The notes beneath the pieces were generated by a model. It made no database searches and was not told the origin of the DNA. It worked only from the letters and a program-made list of their open reading frames with translations. A stretch of 64,000 nt of DNA from Paracoccaceae bacterium (GTDB lineage Bacteria; Pseudomonadota; Alphaproteobacteria; Rhodobacterales; Rhodobacteraceae), in contig WKFK01000014.1 in assembly GCA_014872815.1 (NCBI GenBank), positions 744,001-808,000 of the forward strand, written 5' to 3'. A program made the translations under genes and the position numbers. Shown here one piece after another: positions 9,609-18,010 of the stretch. Each line of letters opens with the position of its first letter. Position 1 is the first letter of the stretch.

Positions 9609-10168
9609 TTGCTCTCCCCGTCGCTGCTCGGACGATCGCCAACCACCTCATCGCTTTCGGCAAAATCGTAGACCGTACGCGCCCCCTCACACTGACGCGC
9701 GTCAGCGCGGTACAGTTTATACTTCACTGGCTGGCCCGGTTTCTCTGCCAAATCCACAGCGCCACCACAGCTATCGGTGTAACCAACTGTCAAATAGCTG
9801 GTTTCGATCGTGATGGAGTCGCCTGTGTCGCGCGTTACGAAAAAATTGCCGCCGTCGCACTCCACCGTACAGCCTTTGCGCCCGTCATAATCAAAGCACA
9901 ATAGAAACTGGTCTAACACCTGCCCGGCATGTTTGGTATTTCCGACATGACCTTGATTGGTGAACCCAACCAGCATGTTGGCCAATTTGTTACGGTTCTC
10001 ATCACTGTAGACCCACAACTGCATCCAATCGACCACCTGTGCAGGCTGGCCTGCAAGGTGCGCAGCAGAATAGTCTCGCACATAACAGCCTTCCGCGGGC
10101 CCTTCGGCCAAAACCGGCCCTGCCAGCAATACGCCGCTCATTACACATAATTTGATCGCTCGCTTCAT
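9605..10168 (-). CDS. Unknown periplasmic protein inserted in the sox operon
   Basis: I do not recognise this family. The 187-residue protein has a signal peptide (Met-Lys-Arg, hydrophobic core, cleavage near Val-Leu-Ala-Glu) and several cysteines in the mature part, suggesting disulfides and a periplasmic location. The start at 10168 was chosen for the signal peptide, with GGAGACAG just upstream; the longer frame would overlap soxB. Its TGA overlaps the soxD ATG (ATGA), so it is translated with the sarcosine oxidase subunits although it does not look like one of them. The tail is acidic. It could be an unrelated passenger or an accessory factor. Confidence 0.72.
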   Translation of the reverse strand: MKRAIKLCVMSGVLLAGPVLAEGPAEGCYVRDYSAAHLAGQPAQVVDWMQLWVYSDENRNKLANMLVGFTNQGHVGNTKHAGQVLDQFLLCFDYDGRKGCTVECDGGNFFVTRDTGDSITIETSYLTVGYTDSCGGAVDLAEKPGQPVKYKLYRADARQCEGARTVYDFAESDEVVGDRPSSDGESK

Positions 10169-10178
10169 CGCTGTCTCC

Positions 10179-11435
10179 TCAGTGCAAGTTGTGCTGAGAG
10201 CCGGTGCCCTCTTCATCGATAAGACCAATCCCGGTGCGGAACCGGTCCATCCGAAACTTCGCCGCAAACTCGTGGGGCTGATCCGTCGCCATCAAATGCG
10301 CCATACACCAGCCGCTCGCAGGTACCGCTTTGAACCCGCCGTAGTTCCAACCGCAATCGATATAGAGACCGTCGATGCCTTCCATCTTGTCGATGATCGG
10401 GCTGCCATCCGGTGTCATATCCATGACGCCGCCCCAAGAGCGCAGCACCTTTGCTTTGCCAATCATCGGCATCAACGTCATACCCGCTTCCATGACATGC
10501 TCTTTCATCGGCAGGTTCCCACGCTGCGCATAGGAGCTGTAGAAATCCAGATCCCCTCCAAACACCAATCCGCCTTTGTCGGACTGGCTGATGTAGAAAT
10601 GTCCCATGCCAAAACTGATCACATGGTCGATCACAGGTTTTAGCCCCTCGGTCACAAAGGCTTGCAGCACGTGGCTTTCAATCGGCAACCGCCGCCCGGC
10701 CATGCCTGCCACCAAACCTGAGCGCCCGGCAACAATAATGCCCACCTTTTTGGCACGGATCGCGCCGCGCGTGGTTTGCACGCCTTTCACAACCCCGCCT
10801 TCAATATCGATGCCCGTCACTTCACAGTTCTGAACCAGATCCACACCCCGATCAGACGCCCCGCGGGCATAGCCCCAAGCGACCGCATCATGCCGGGCAG
10901 TACCGCTGCGGGGGTGATACAACCCGCCATAAATCGGGAACCGCCCCTGCTCAAAATCCAGATACGGTACCAACTTGCGCACGCCTTCGCGATCCAAAAG
11001 CTGCGCATCATCCCCCTGGCTGAGCACCATATTGCCTCGCCGCACAAAGGCGTCGCGTTGCCCGTCACTGTGAAACAAACTGATCATGCCCCGTTGGGAG
11101 AACATGACATTGTAGTTCAGCTCCTGCTCCAAATTCTCCCAGAGCTTCAGTGAGTGTGAATAGAACTCGCTGTTGCCTTGCAGAAAGTAATTGGCCCGCA
11201 CAATCGTGGTGTTGCGCCCCACATTGCCGCCCCCAAGGTAGCCTTTTTCCAGGACCGCGATGTTGGTCATGCCGTGGTTTTTGGCCAGGTAGTAAGCCGT
11301 GGACAACCCGTGCCCGCCACCGCCAATAATCACCATGTCATATTCCGGCTTCGGCTCCGCATCCTGCCAATGCGCGCCCCAGCCAGTGTTGCCGCGCAAA
11401 CCTTCTGTCAGAACCTTAAGACCCGTAAACCGCAT
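10179..11435 (-). CDS. soxB: Sarcosine oxidase beta subunit
   Basis: The beta subunit carries the FAD site where sarcosine is oxidised and the covalently bound FMN. The 418-residue protein has the FAD-binding fold from about residue 30 (Met-Val-Ile-Ile-Gly-Gly-Gly-Gly-His-Gly-Leu) and a conserved Arg-His-Asp-Ala-Val-Ala-Trp-Gly-Tyr-Ala block whose histidine attaches FMN in characterised homologues. The C-terminal Asp-Gly-Ser-Pro-Ile-Ile-Asp block is also typical. The start at 11435 has GGGAGGGG at good spacing; a 27-residue upstream extension is open but lacks a signal. It is the first gene of the leftward sox operon, followed after ten bases by the unknown periplasmic gene. Confidence 0.95.
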   Translation of the reverse strand: MRFTGLKVLTEGLRGNTGWGAHWQDAEPKPEYDMVIIGGGGHGLSTAYYLAKNHGMTNIAVLEKGYLGGGNVGRNTTIVRANYFLQGNSEFYSHSLKLWENLEQELNYNVMFSQRGMISLFHSDGQRDAFVRRGNMVLSQGDDAQLLDREGVRKLVPYLDFEQGRFPIYGGLYHPRSGTARHDAVAWGYARGASDRGVDLVQNCEVTGIDIEGGVVKGVQTTRGAIRAKKVGIIVAGRSGLVAGMAGRRLPIESHVLQAFVTEGLKPVIDHVISFGMGHFYISQSDKGGLVFGGDLDFYSSYAQRGNLPMKEHVMEAGMTLMPMIGKAKVLRSWGGVMDMTPDGSPIIDKMEGIDGLYIDCGWNYGGFKAVPASGWCMAHLMATDQPHEFAAKFRMDRFRTGIGLIDEEGTGSQHNLH

Positions 11436-11470
11436 GCGTGTTTCCCCTCCCGCATCCAAGCCATTAACGG

Positions 11471-11501
11471 CAAAAGCCTGCCCCTCCTCAGAGCGCAGGC
11501 T
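11471..11501 (-). terminator. Hairpin with T run between the outer-membrane gene and soxB
   Basis: A perfect 7-bp stem AGCCTGC/GCAGGCT (11475-11481 with 11495-11501) is followed on the minus strand by TTTT. It sits about 75 bases past the stop of the outer-membrane-like gene and 36 bases before the soxB start. It may end upstream transcription or attenuate entry into soxB. The stretch 11436-11574 holds no gene. Confidence 0.4.
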
Positions 11502-11574
11502 CTCAATATCGAACATACTTTACGCGACACAATGCGCCGCAACATCGCCAAAGGCAATCAGGGAGTTATCGGCC

Positions 11575-12456
11575 TTAGAACGACATCGAAAACGCGACAC
11601 CAACCAAAGGCGCGGCGTCATACCGTTGAGAGCTGACGGTGGAGCCAGAAGCGTTTTCGACTTCAAGCTGACCATCGACCTCAGCCCCGGCAAAGACCGC
11701 AAAACTCAAACCAGGATTGGGATCGTAGGTTAAGCTCACAATCACTGGCACGCTGCTGTCCTGCCCGACGCCGCCGGGGGTTGGACCGGAGTTAGAAAGA
11801 GCAAAACGATTGATTTCTTTACGCGCGGAAAGCGCAAGCCCCCAACTGTCATCCAGTTGATACTTTAAGGACAGACCAGGCCCCTGACTCGCGCCAAGAG
11901 ACGGACCTGTGGTCAAGCTCAACCGGTCTGTCATGTTCCAGTCCAACAAGAAGAACGGAAAGACTTGACCGTTTTCACTCCCAAGCCCGCTGAAGGCACC
12001 AAATGCAGGACCGATGCGGAGCCGCTCGCTCACTTCCCAGCTCACACCCGCAAATACACCGGCCGTGACCCCATCACTGCTGGACGCACCGGACTCTGCA
12101 CGCCGATCAACTGACGGCGCAACAAACCATTGCATGCCCGAGGCATTTCCCCCGGCAATCAGAAAAGAAAGCGACTCTTCTCTAACCCGCCCCCAGGGCG
12201 CAGTACCTGTAAAATCATAGTCGGTTTGACCTAACGACGCCGTCATCCCGTAGGACAATCCACTGGTTTGCCGATTGATGCCACTAAAACGGAGATACGC
12301 GCGGTCTGCAGAAAAAGAACTGGCAGCTGAAACATCAGCGTCGCTTTGGTTGAGGTATGCGCTCTCAAACTGGAATGCCCAGCCTTCCGGAGATTGCGCC
12401 ACCGCTTGCGAGCTTAGTCCTGAAACAACCGCAGCAAGCGACATGAGACGTTTCAT
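11575..12456 (-). CDS. Outer-membrane beta-barrel-like protein
   Basis: The 293-residue protein has a signal peptide cleaved near Ala-Val-Ala-Gln-Ser and a mature part made of alternating aromatic and polar strands with many Gly, Ser and Asp turns. It ends in Val-Ala-Phe-Ser-Met-Ser-Phe: a C-terminal Phe is the usual outer-membrane barrel signature read by the BAM complex. The start at 12456 (ATG) has AAGGACC six bases upstream; a TTG one codon earlier is possible. It is followed by the soxB gene after a hairpin. No enzymatic motif is seen, so I call it a barrel or porin-like protein of unknown cargo. Confidence 0.65.
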   Translation of the reverse strand: MKRLMSLAAVVSGLSSQAVAQSPEGWAFQFESAYLNQSDADVSAASSFSADRAYLRFSGINRQTSGLSYGMTASLGQTDYDFTGTAPWGRVREESLSFLIAGGNASGMQWFVAPSVDRRAESGASSSDGVTAGVFAGVSWEVSERLRIGPAFGAFSGLGSENGQVFPFFLLDWNMTDRLSLTTGPSLGASQGPGLSLKYQLDDSWGLALSARKEINRFALSNSGPTPGGVGQDSSVPVIVSLTYDPNPGLSFAVFAGAEVDGQLEVENASGSTVSSQRYDAAPLVGVAFSMSF

Positions 12457-12626
12457 CAATTAGGTCCTTCACTGTATTGAGAACGTTGTTTGGCGATTGC
12501 CAACAATCACTGAATGATTTTTTACTTAAGGTTGATTTTCAAGATTTAAAGTACCGCATAGCGAATGCCTGACAAAAAAACATTCGTCCAGCTTACGCCT
12601 GCAACTGACTGGTTTGAACAACAGCC

Positions 12627-13214
12627 TCACGGGGTTGCTGCCAGCCTTTCTTTCTTTGACAAAACGCGTGGCTCCACAACGGGGAGGCCATCTGTAAACA
12701 ACGGGTTGTCTTTGCCTTGCCCACGCATCAGCGCGCCAAAATGCCGCGCTAAGACTCCAAAGCCTGCTTTATTGAATCCGTAATCCTTCAAAGGCTCCTT
12801 ACCGAAAGGAGCATCCTTGGTATGCACAACAGCGATCACTTTGCCGATGGCTTTGTCAATTGCATCACCTCGCATGGCTGGCACCGAGACACCGATAAAG
12901 GCGAGCTTTGTGCCGCCCAGTGTGTTGAACACCGGCGTGTCACAACAACTCGCATACCATCGCATCAAGCCTTTGGGCGATAGCCGCAGACAGGCCAAAT
13001 GCGCCTGACCTTTGGTCAGTTCAAGATTGGAAGGGATTGTCTGATAGATATCAGACCCATTGCGCGGCATCAGAGTGTCTTCCGCGCCCAATGCGATCGC
13101 ACCCGCTTGGCAATCTTTACAGTAACATTGCACATGTGAGCCCGTTTTCGGGCTCACATTCTTTAGCTTTGCACCAAACTGCCCACATCGGCAGCTGATC
13201 GCGACATCAACCAT
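12627..13214 (-). CDS. Zinc-cysteine protein, DUF6151/GFA-like
   Basis: The 195-residue protein starts Met-Val-Asp-Val-Ala-Ile-Ser-Cys-Arg-Cys-Gly and contains Cys-Tyr-Cys-Lys-Asp-Cys and a later Cys-Cys pair, the arrangement of metal-binding cysteines seen in GFA-type and DUF6151 proteins. GFA enzymes act on glutathione adducts; whether this one does is unknown. The start was chosen at 13214 because its ATG overlaps the TAA of the dehydrogenase (TAATG), a clear coupling arrangement; the longer frame would run into that gene. It has no signal peptide and should be cytoplasmic. Confidence 0.7.
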   Translation of the reverse strand: MVDVAISCRCGQFGAKLKNVSPKTGSHVQCYCKDCQAGAIALGAEDTLMPRNGSDIYQTIPSNLELTKGQAHLACLRLSPKGLMRWYASCCDTPVFNTLGGTKLAFIGVSVPAMRGDAIDKAIGKVIAVVHTKDAPFGKEPLKDYGFNKAGFGVLARHFGALMRGQGKDNPLFTDGLPVVEPRVLSKKERLAATP

Positions 13215-14644
13215 TAAAGCCCTTTTGCGCGGTAGCTGGCTGCCACTTTCTCGATCGATACGAGATAGGCCGCTGTACGCAAATCCTCTACATCGGCACG
13301 GTCGTGCCACACATCTCGCATAGATTGATAGGCAATGCGCATGGTGTCATCAAGACCGGAGCGAACAAGCTCCAGCTCCCCTGCCCCGCGCAGATATTTC
13401 TGCTTGAAGCTGTCGGTGAGGCTGTACTGGGTGCCCAGCGCTTCGCTGATCTTTTCCAGTTCATCCACCACCAGCTGGTGGCGCGACTCTTCCTGGCGAC
13501 GCTGCATCCGGCCAAAGCGGATATGGCTGAGGTTTTTGACCCACTCAAAGTAGGACACGGTAACACCACCTGCGTTGGCATACATATCCGGAATGATCAC
13601 GGTCCCTTTCTCGCGCAGGATCTCGTCCGCGCCCGCCGTAACAGGACCGTTTGCAGCCTCAATGATCAACGGCGCCTGAATGCGTGCAGCATTCTCCATG
13701 TTGATCACCCCTTCCAGCGCTGCCGGAATAAGGATGTCACAAGCCTCTTCGAGCACCTTAGCGCCTTCGCGGCTGTGGGTCGCATCTGGGAAACCAGACA
13801 CACCGCCATGCTTCACCAACCATTGATGCACAGCATCCACATCAATGCCATCTTCATTGTACAGCGCGCCGTCACGCTCGATGATACCAACAATTTTACA
13901 GCCATCTTCATCTGACAAGAATTTGGCTGCGTGATAGCCCACGTTCCCCAAGCCCTGCACAATGACACGCTTGCCATCGAGGCTGCCGTCAAGGCCAGCT
14001 TTCTCAATATCCCGCGCGTCGCGGAAGAATTCTTGCAACGCGTATTGCACGCCCCGACCAGTTGCCTCGACACGTCCAGAGATACCCCCGGCGTTCAGCG
14101 GCTTACCTGTCACACAGGCACGTGCGTTGATATCTGTGGTGTTCATCCGTGCGTATTGATCGGCGATCCACGCCATCTCACGTTCGCCGGTGCCCATGTC
14201 AGGCGCAGGCACGTTTTGAGACGGATGGATCAGGTCACGCTTGGCGAGTTCATACGCGAACCGACGGGTGATGCGCTCCAGCTCGTGCTCATCATATTTG
14301 CGAGGATCAATGCAAAGACCACCTTTGGAGCCACCAAACGGCGCTTCTACCAAAGCACATTTGTAGGTCATCAGAGCAGCAAGCGCTTCGACTTCGTTCT
14401 GGTTCACACTTGGGGCAAAACGGATCCCGCCTTTTACAGGCTCCATATGCTCAGAGTGAACAGACCGATAACCGGTAAAGGTCTGAATTTGACCACGCAG
14501 GCGCACGCCGAACCGTACGGTATAGGTCGCGTTACATACCCGAATTTTCTCCTCCAACCCAGGCGGCAAGTCCATCAGCGCAACTGCGCGATTGAACATC
14601 AGGTCAACACTTTCCCGGAAACTCGGTTCCTTAATAACGCTCAT
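13214..14644 (-). CDS. Glu/Leu/Phe/Val dehydrogenase
   Basis: A 476-residue NAD(P)-dependent amino-acid dehydrogenase, most like the glutamate dehydrogenase branch, which links 2-oxoglutarate and ammonia to glutamate. Visible parts: Pro-Val-Lys-Gly-Gly-Ile-Arg, the catalytic-lysine motif Pro-Phe-Gly-Gly-Ser-Lys-Gly-Gly, the Pro-Ala-Pro-Asp-Met-Gly block with the catalytic Asp, and a Rossmann motif Gln-Gly-Leu-Gly-Asn-Val-Gly. The start at 14644 has GGAGGA six bases upstream. The downstream zinc-cysteine gene overlaps its stop by one base. Substrate choice (Glu versus Leu) cannot be settled by eye. Confidence 0.9.
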   Translation of the reverse strand: MSVIKEPSFRESVDLMFNRAVALMDLPPGLEEKIRVCNATYTVRFGVRLRGQIQTFTGYRSVHSEHMEPVKGGIRFAPSVNQNEVEALAALMTYKCALVEAPFGGSKGGLCIDPRKYDEHELERITRRFAYELAKRDLIHPSQNVPAPDMGTGEREMAWIADQYARMNTTDINARACVTGKPLNAGGISGRVEATGRGVQYALQEFFRDARDIEKAGLDGSLDGKRVIVQGLGNVGYHAAKFLSDEDGCKIVGIIERDGALYNEDGIDVDAVHQWLVKHGGVSGFPDATHSREGAKVLEEACDILIPAALEGVINMENAARIQAPLIIEAANGPVTAGADEILREKGTVIIPDMYANAGGVTVSYFEWVKNLSHIRFGRMQRRQEESRHQLVVDELEKISEALGTQYSLTDSFKQKYLRGAGELELVRSGLDDTMRIAYQSMRDVWHDRADVEDLRTAAYLVSIEKVAASYRAKGL

Positions 14645-14904
14645 CAATTTTCCTCCAGACAAGCAACAGATGCGACTCACCGCCACATTTACCGACTTAA
14701 GTATGAGTAAGGCCATAACGCCACCGAAGATAACAGCCTAAAAATTCAGCAATTTACGAACCGACTGTATGCAAGGTGGAAACGGCCACACCAAGTTTGC
14801 CCGCATTGTCGCCAAGCACCTGAGTTTCCATCCAAATCCCTTAACGAATGCCTAAGCATCCTCCCAATTGCGCCTCATTTGCGCCCCAATCCACTGGGAT
14901 AAGA
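14645..14904. other. Divergent intergenic region with a near-consensus CtrA site
   Basis: No gene is seen between the leftward dehydrogenase and the rightward TadG-like gene. A near-consensus CtrA box, TTAA-N7-CTAA, lies at 14841-14855 (consensus TTAA-N7-TTAA, one mismatch). CtrA often controls pili and motility in alphaproteobacteria, so this is a plausible but weak candidate operator. The next stretch, 14905-14958, is the structured leader listed separately. Confidence 0.3.
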
Positions 14905-14958
14905 TTTGCGACGAAAACCGTCTTGGGACGGTGAAGCCCCGGTCAGGCGCGTCGCAAA
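14905..14958 (+). promoter_or_regulatory. Structured 5' leader of the Tad pilus genes
   Basis: A perfect 9-bp outer stem (14905-14913 TTTGCGACG with 14950-14958 CGTCGCAAA) encloses a perfect 6-bp hairpin ACCGTC-TTGG-GACGGT (14917-14932) and a small GCC/GGC hairpin (14936-14948), forming a three-way junction. It ends two bases before the AGAGG that serves as ribosome binding site for the ATG at 14971. I do not recognise it as a known riboswitch class. It could be a cis-acting RNA that controls translation; that is inference. Confidence 0.45.
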
Positions 14959-14970
14959 GAGGTATGTAAT

Positions 14971-16830
14971 ATGAAACAGTATCAGGCATCAGTTTCGCGC
15001 CAACTTTCGGCACGTCAAAAAGCAAAGCTGTTGTGGAACGCGCGCCGCTTCCAACACGAAGAAGACGGCGTCATGGTGGGGTTCAGCATCATCCTTGTGA
15101 TCATGATGATCACAATCGGCGGCATCGGCGCTGACATCATGCTGGCTGAGATGCGGCGCACGCAACTGCAACACACGCTTGACCGCGCGATCCTCGCCGC
15201 CGCAGACCTCGATCAAATCCGCCCTGCCGACGAAGTCGTGGAGGATTATTTTACAAAATCCGGCGTGCAACACACACTAAATGAAGTGGTTGTCGATCAA
15301 TCCATCAACCACCGTACTGTGACCGCCAACGCGGCTGTGGAATCCAACATGGTCTACAGCACCATAGGGCGAAACGTGAAAAGCCTTTGGCCAAATCGCC
15401 CTGCGAACGGAACCTACACGCAGGCGGAAATTGACGCCCTCGAGGAAACCATCAACCACGGACCTACCTTCAACCTCGCCGCCGCAGGTACGGCAGAGGA
15501 ACGCATCGGCAATATCGAAATCTCAATGGTGCTCGACGTTTCGGGATCGATGAACAACAACAGCCGACTCAGCAACCTGAAAACCGCGGCGAAAGAGTTT
15601 TTGCAAACAATGGCTGACACAACGGAAGAAGATACGTTGTCGATCTCGATTGTCCCGTATGCCGCGCAGGTTTCCGCCCCGGACGAGGTGATGAATGCCC
15701 TCACGACCAACGGCTTCAACCCGGTTGCCAACTGCCTGAACTTCGATGCGGCCGACTACCAAGAAACGTCGCTCTCCCCGTCCAAAGAATATGACCGCAC
15801 TCTGCACTCCACATGGAGCAGCAGTGCCTATGACAACAGACCACACAATCAAGTCGTAAGCATCAACGCTTACACAGATTGTCGGGCTGAATCGTCCCGA
15901 GAATTCACGCTTGTACAAAACGACACGGAAGCGTTGAAAAACTATATCGACAACATGTTTGGCAGCGGAAACACGTCGATTGATACAGGCATGAAATGGG
16001 GAACAGCCCTTTTGGATCCGGCCTTCCAGCCGGTGGTCTCCAGCATGATTGACTCCTCTAACGCCGACAGCGGTGCCGTGCCGCAAATCTTCGAAGGACG
16101 GCCGTTCGCCTATGACGGTCATGAGTCCCTGAAAATCGTTGTGCTCATGTCCGATGGGCAGAACACCCGCCAACACTTCGTGACCGACAACTATCGCACA
16201 GGCAACTCAAATGTCTGGTACAACGCCCAAGAGGACTATTACTCCCTTTACCTCGGGCAAGATGAGGGCGATGACGACAACGACGGTATCTACAACGAAC
16301 CCATCTACTTCTGGCCGGAAGATGGTGTGTTCCGTAACCATGCGTATGGCGAAGGCACCTACGAAACCACCGAAGTGGTAAAGACAGACGAGTGCAAATC
16401 TTACCGCCGAAACGGCAGCTGTAAGCGCTACAAAAAGATCAGAAAAACCGTCACGGTCAACGAACCAGGCGAAGCCAATGTCTTGTCTTACGCGAACCTG
16501 TGGGCCTACACCACGCCGCGCTATGTTGCGGACTACCTCTATGCCCCCCTGATGGGCCAAAGCGCAGCGCGCAACGCGTGGTACTATCCGGTTATGGACG
16601 ACGTTGGGTATGGCACCAAGGACACGCGGACCCGCAATATCTGTAACGCAGCGAAGCAGAATGGCATCATCGTCTATACCATTGGCTTTGAAGCCCCCAA
16701 CGCCGCCCGTGTCGTACTGCAGGACTGCGCCAGCTCTGACAGCCACTTCTTCGATGTCGATGGTTTGGAAATTCGCGACGCATTTGCCGCCATCGCAACC
16801 TCCATTCGCCAGTTGAGACTCGTCCAATGA
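14971..16830 (+). CDS. TadG-like pilus-associated protein with VWA domain
   Basis: A 619-residue TadG-type protein. After a basic cytoplasmic N-terminus there is one transmembrane segment at about residues 36-56 followed by a short pseudopilin-like stretch (Glu-Met-Arg-Arg-Thr-Gln-Leu-Gln). From about residue 183 there is a von Willebrand A domain with an intact metal-ion MIDAS motif, Asp189-Val-Ser191-Gly-Ser193, and a later Met-Ser-Asp-Gly. TadG proteins belong to Flp/Tad type IVb pilus systems for adhesion. The ATG at 14971 follows AGAGG. The stop overlaps the next TadE-like start as ATGA. The rest of the tad machinery (ATPase, secretin, flp pilin) is not in this window. Confidence 0.85.
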   Translation: MKQYQASVSRQLSARQKAKLLWNARRFQHEEDGVMVGFSIILVIMMITIGGIGADIMLAEMRRTQLQHTLDRAILAAADLDQIRPADEVVEDYFTKSGVQHTLNEVVVDQSINHRTVTANAAVESNMVYSTIGRNVKSLWPNRPANGTYTQAEIDALEETINHGPTFNLAAAGTAEERIGNIEISMVLDVSGSMNNNSRLSNLKTAAKEFLQTMADTTEEDTLSISIVPYAAQVSAPDEVMNALTTNGFNPVANCLNFDAADYQETSLSPSKEYDRTLHSTWSSSAYDNRPHNQVVSINAYTDCRAESSREFTLVQNDTEALKNYIDNMFGSGNTSIDTGMKWGTALLDPAFQPVVSSMIDSSNADSGAVPQIFEGRPFAYDGHESLKIVVLMSDGQNTRQHFVTDNYRTGNSNVWYNAQEDYYSLYLGQDEGDDDNDGIYNEPIYFWPEDGVFRNHAYGEGTYETTEVVKTDECKSYRRNGSCKRYKKIRKTVTVNEPGEANVLSYANLWAYTTPRYVADYLYAPLMGQSAARNAWYYPVMDDVGYGTKDTRTRNICNAAKQNGIIVYTIGFEAPNAARVVLQDCASSDSHFFDVDGLEIRDAFAAIATSIRQLRLVQ

Positions 16831-17372
16831 TCGCTACGCTGCGCAACAAACTCCGGCTCTTCCGCCGAAAGGAAGACGGGACTGTCACGGTCGACTTCGT
16901 GATCATGGTCCCGTTCTACATCGGCGTCTTTTTGGCCTCAGCGGAACTTGGCATCATGTCCATGCGCTACGCGTTTCTGGAGCGCTCGCTGGACCTGGCC
17001 GTACGCGATATTCGCCTTTCTACAGGATTCACGCCCACGCATGATCAATTGGTTGCGCAAATCTGCAATCAGGCCGCTGTGATCCCCAATTGCACGGACA
17101 ACTTGTCTCTACAGATGATTGAACGCGACCCGCGCAATTGGCAGGATGTGCCAGCAGCAAACACTTGCGGGACCTTGGGCGCCGCAAACCCCAACATTGA
17201 CCCTGTTGTCCGTTTTGACACCGGCGACGCCAACGAACTGATGTTCCTGCGCGCCTGTGCCACCGTGGATGCTGTTTTCCCAGGTGGCATTTTCCGGCCG
17301 ATCACCTTGCTGAACGCAGATGGCGAATACGCGCTTGTTGTGGAAAATGTCTTTGTTCAGGAGCCGCGCTAA
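16827..17372 (+). CDS. TadE-like pilus assembly protein
   Basis: The 181-residue protein has a charged cytoplasmic start (Phe-Arg-Arg-Lys-Glu-Asp-Gly-Thr-Val-Thr-Val-Asp-Phe), a single membrane helix at about residues 21-43, then an extracytoplasmic domain with several cysteines. This is the TadE/TadF minor pseudopilin pattern. It overlaps the VWA protein by four bases and is followed after three bases by a second TadE-like gene, so all three form one operon. TadE/F proteins are processed by a prepilin peptidase and help assemble the Flp pilus. Confidence 0.82.
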   Translation: MIATLRNKLRLFRRKEDGTVTVDFVIMVPFYIGVFLASAELGIMSMRYAFLERSLDLAVRDIRLSTGFTPTHDQLVAQICNQAAVIPNCTDNLSLQMIERDPRNWQDVPAANTCGTLGAANPNIDPVVRFDTGDANELMFLRACATVDAVFPGGIFRPITLLNADGEYALVVENVFVQEPR

Positions 17373-17375
17373 CTC

Positions 17376-17981
17376 ATGCTGAATTCAAAACTCCTCTCTG
17401 GCGTTCGGTCGTTCCGCAAAGATCATTCCGGCACAGTCGCGGTGGAAACTGTCATCATTTTCCCGGCATTGCTGTTCGTGCTTTTTGCGATGATGAACAT
17501 CTTCGACGCCTATCGCGCCAAATCCACGACCGAAAAAGCGGCTTTCGCCGTGTCCGACATGCTGTCTCGGGAAACCACAAGTGTGAACTGTGATTACCTC
17601 AATGGCATTCACGCCGTTCTGGAAGAAATGTCCACAGTCCGGAGCAGCCATAGCATGACGATTACACATGTGTATTGGAGCGTGAACACAAACGACTACG
17701 AACTTTACTGGACCCGCAACCAATCCTGCGGCGCTGGTGTTTCCGCGAGTGAATTCGAAGCCATGAAAGCCAATCTGCCACAACTGGTAGACGGCGAAAG
17801 CCTTCTGGTTGTCGAAACCTCAGCAACTTATGCGCCACCGATTTTGGCAGGCTGGGACGGAAAAAGAAAAGAGGGATCGCTAGAACTGAGCGAAACCGAA
17901 AGTCCACTCAATATGGACATCGACACGTTTGTTTTCTCCCGCCCCCGCTTTGCACCGCAACTGGCCTGGAGCAACAGTTAA
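17376..17981 (+). CDS. Second TadE/TadG-like pilus protein
   Basis: A 201-residue protein with the same layout as its neighbour: charged start (Phe-Arg-Lys-Asp-His-Ser-Gly-Thr-Val-Ala-Val-Glu-Thr-Val), one membrane helix at about residues 25-45 and a periplasmic domain with two cysteines. The Glu in the Val-Ala-Val-Glu motif resembles the Glu5-type residue of processed pseudopilins. It closes the three-gene pilus set. The stop is followed by a long-loop inverted repeat CCGAGG/CCTCGG (17984-18021) and, further on, by a much stronger terminator inside the opposing gene. Confidence 0.8.
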   Translation: MLNSKLLSGVRSFRKDHSGTVAVETVIIFPALLFVLFAMMNIFDAYRAKSTTEKAAFAVSDMLSRETTSVNCDYLNGIHAVLEEMSTVRSSHSMTITHVYWSVNTNDYELYWTRNQSCGAGVSASEFEAMKANLPQLVDGESLLVVETSATYAPPILAGWDGKRKEGSLELSETESPLNMDIDTFVFSRPRFAPQLAWSNS

Positions 17982-18010
17982 GACCGAGGCGTTGTTGGCA
18001 ATCGGAGCTT

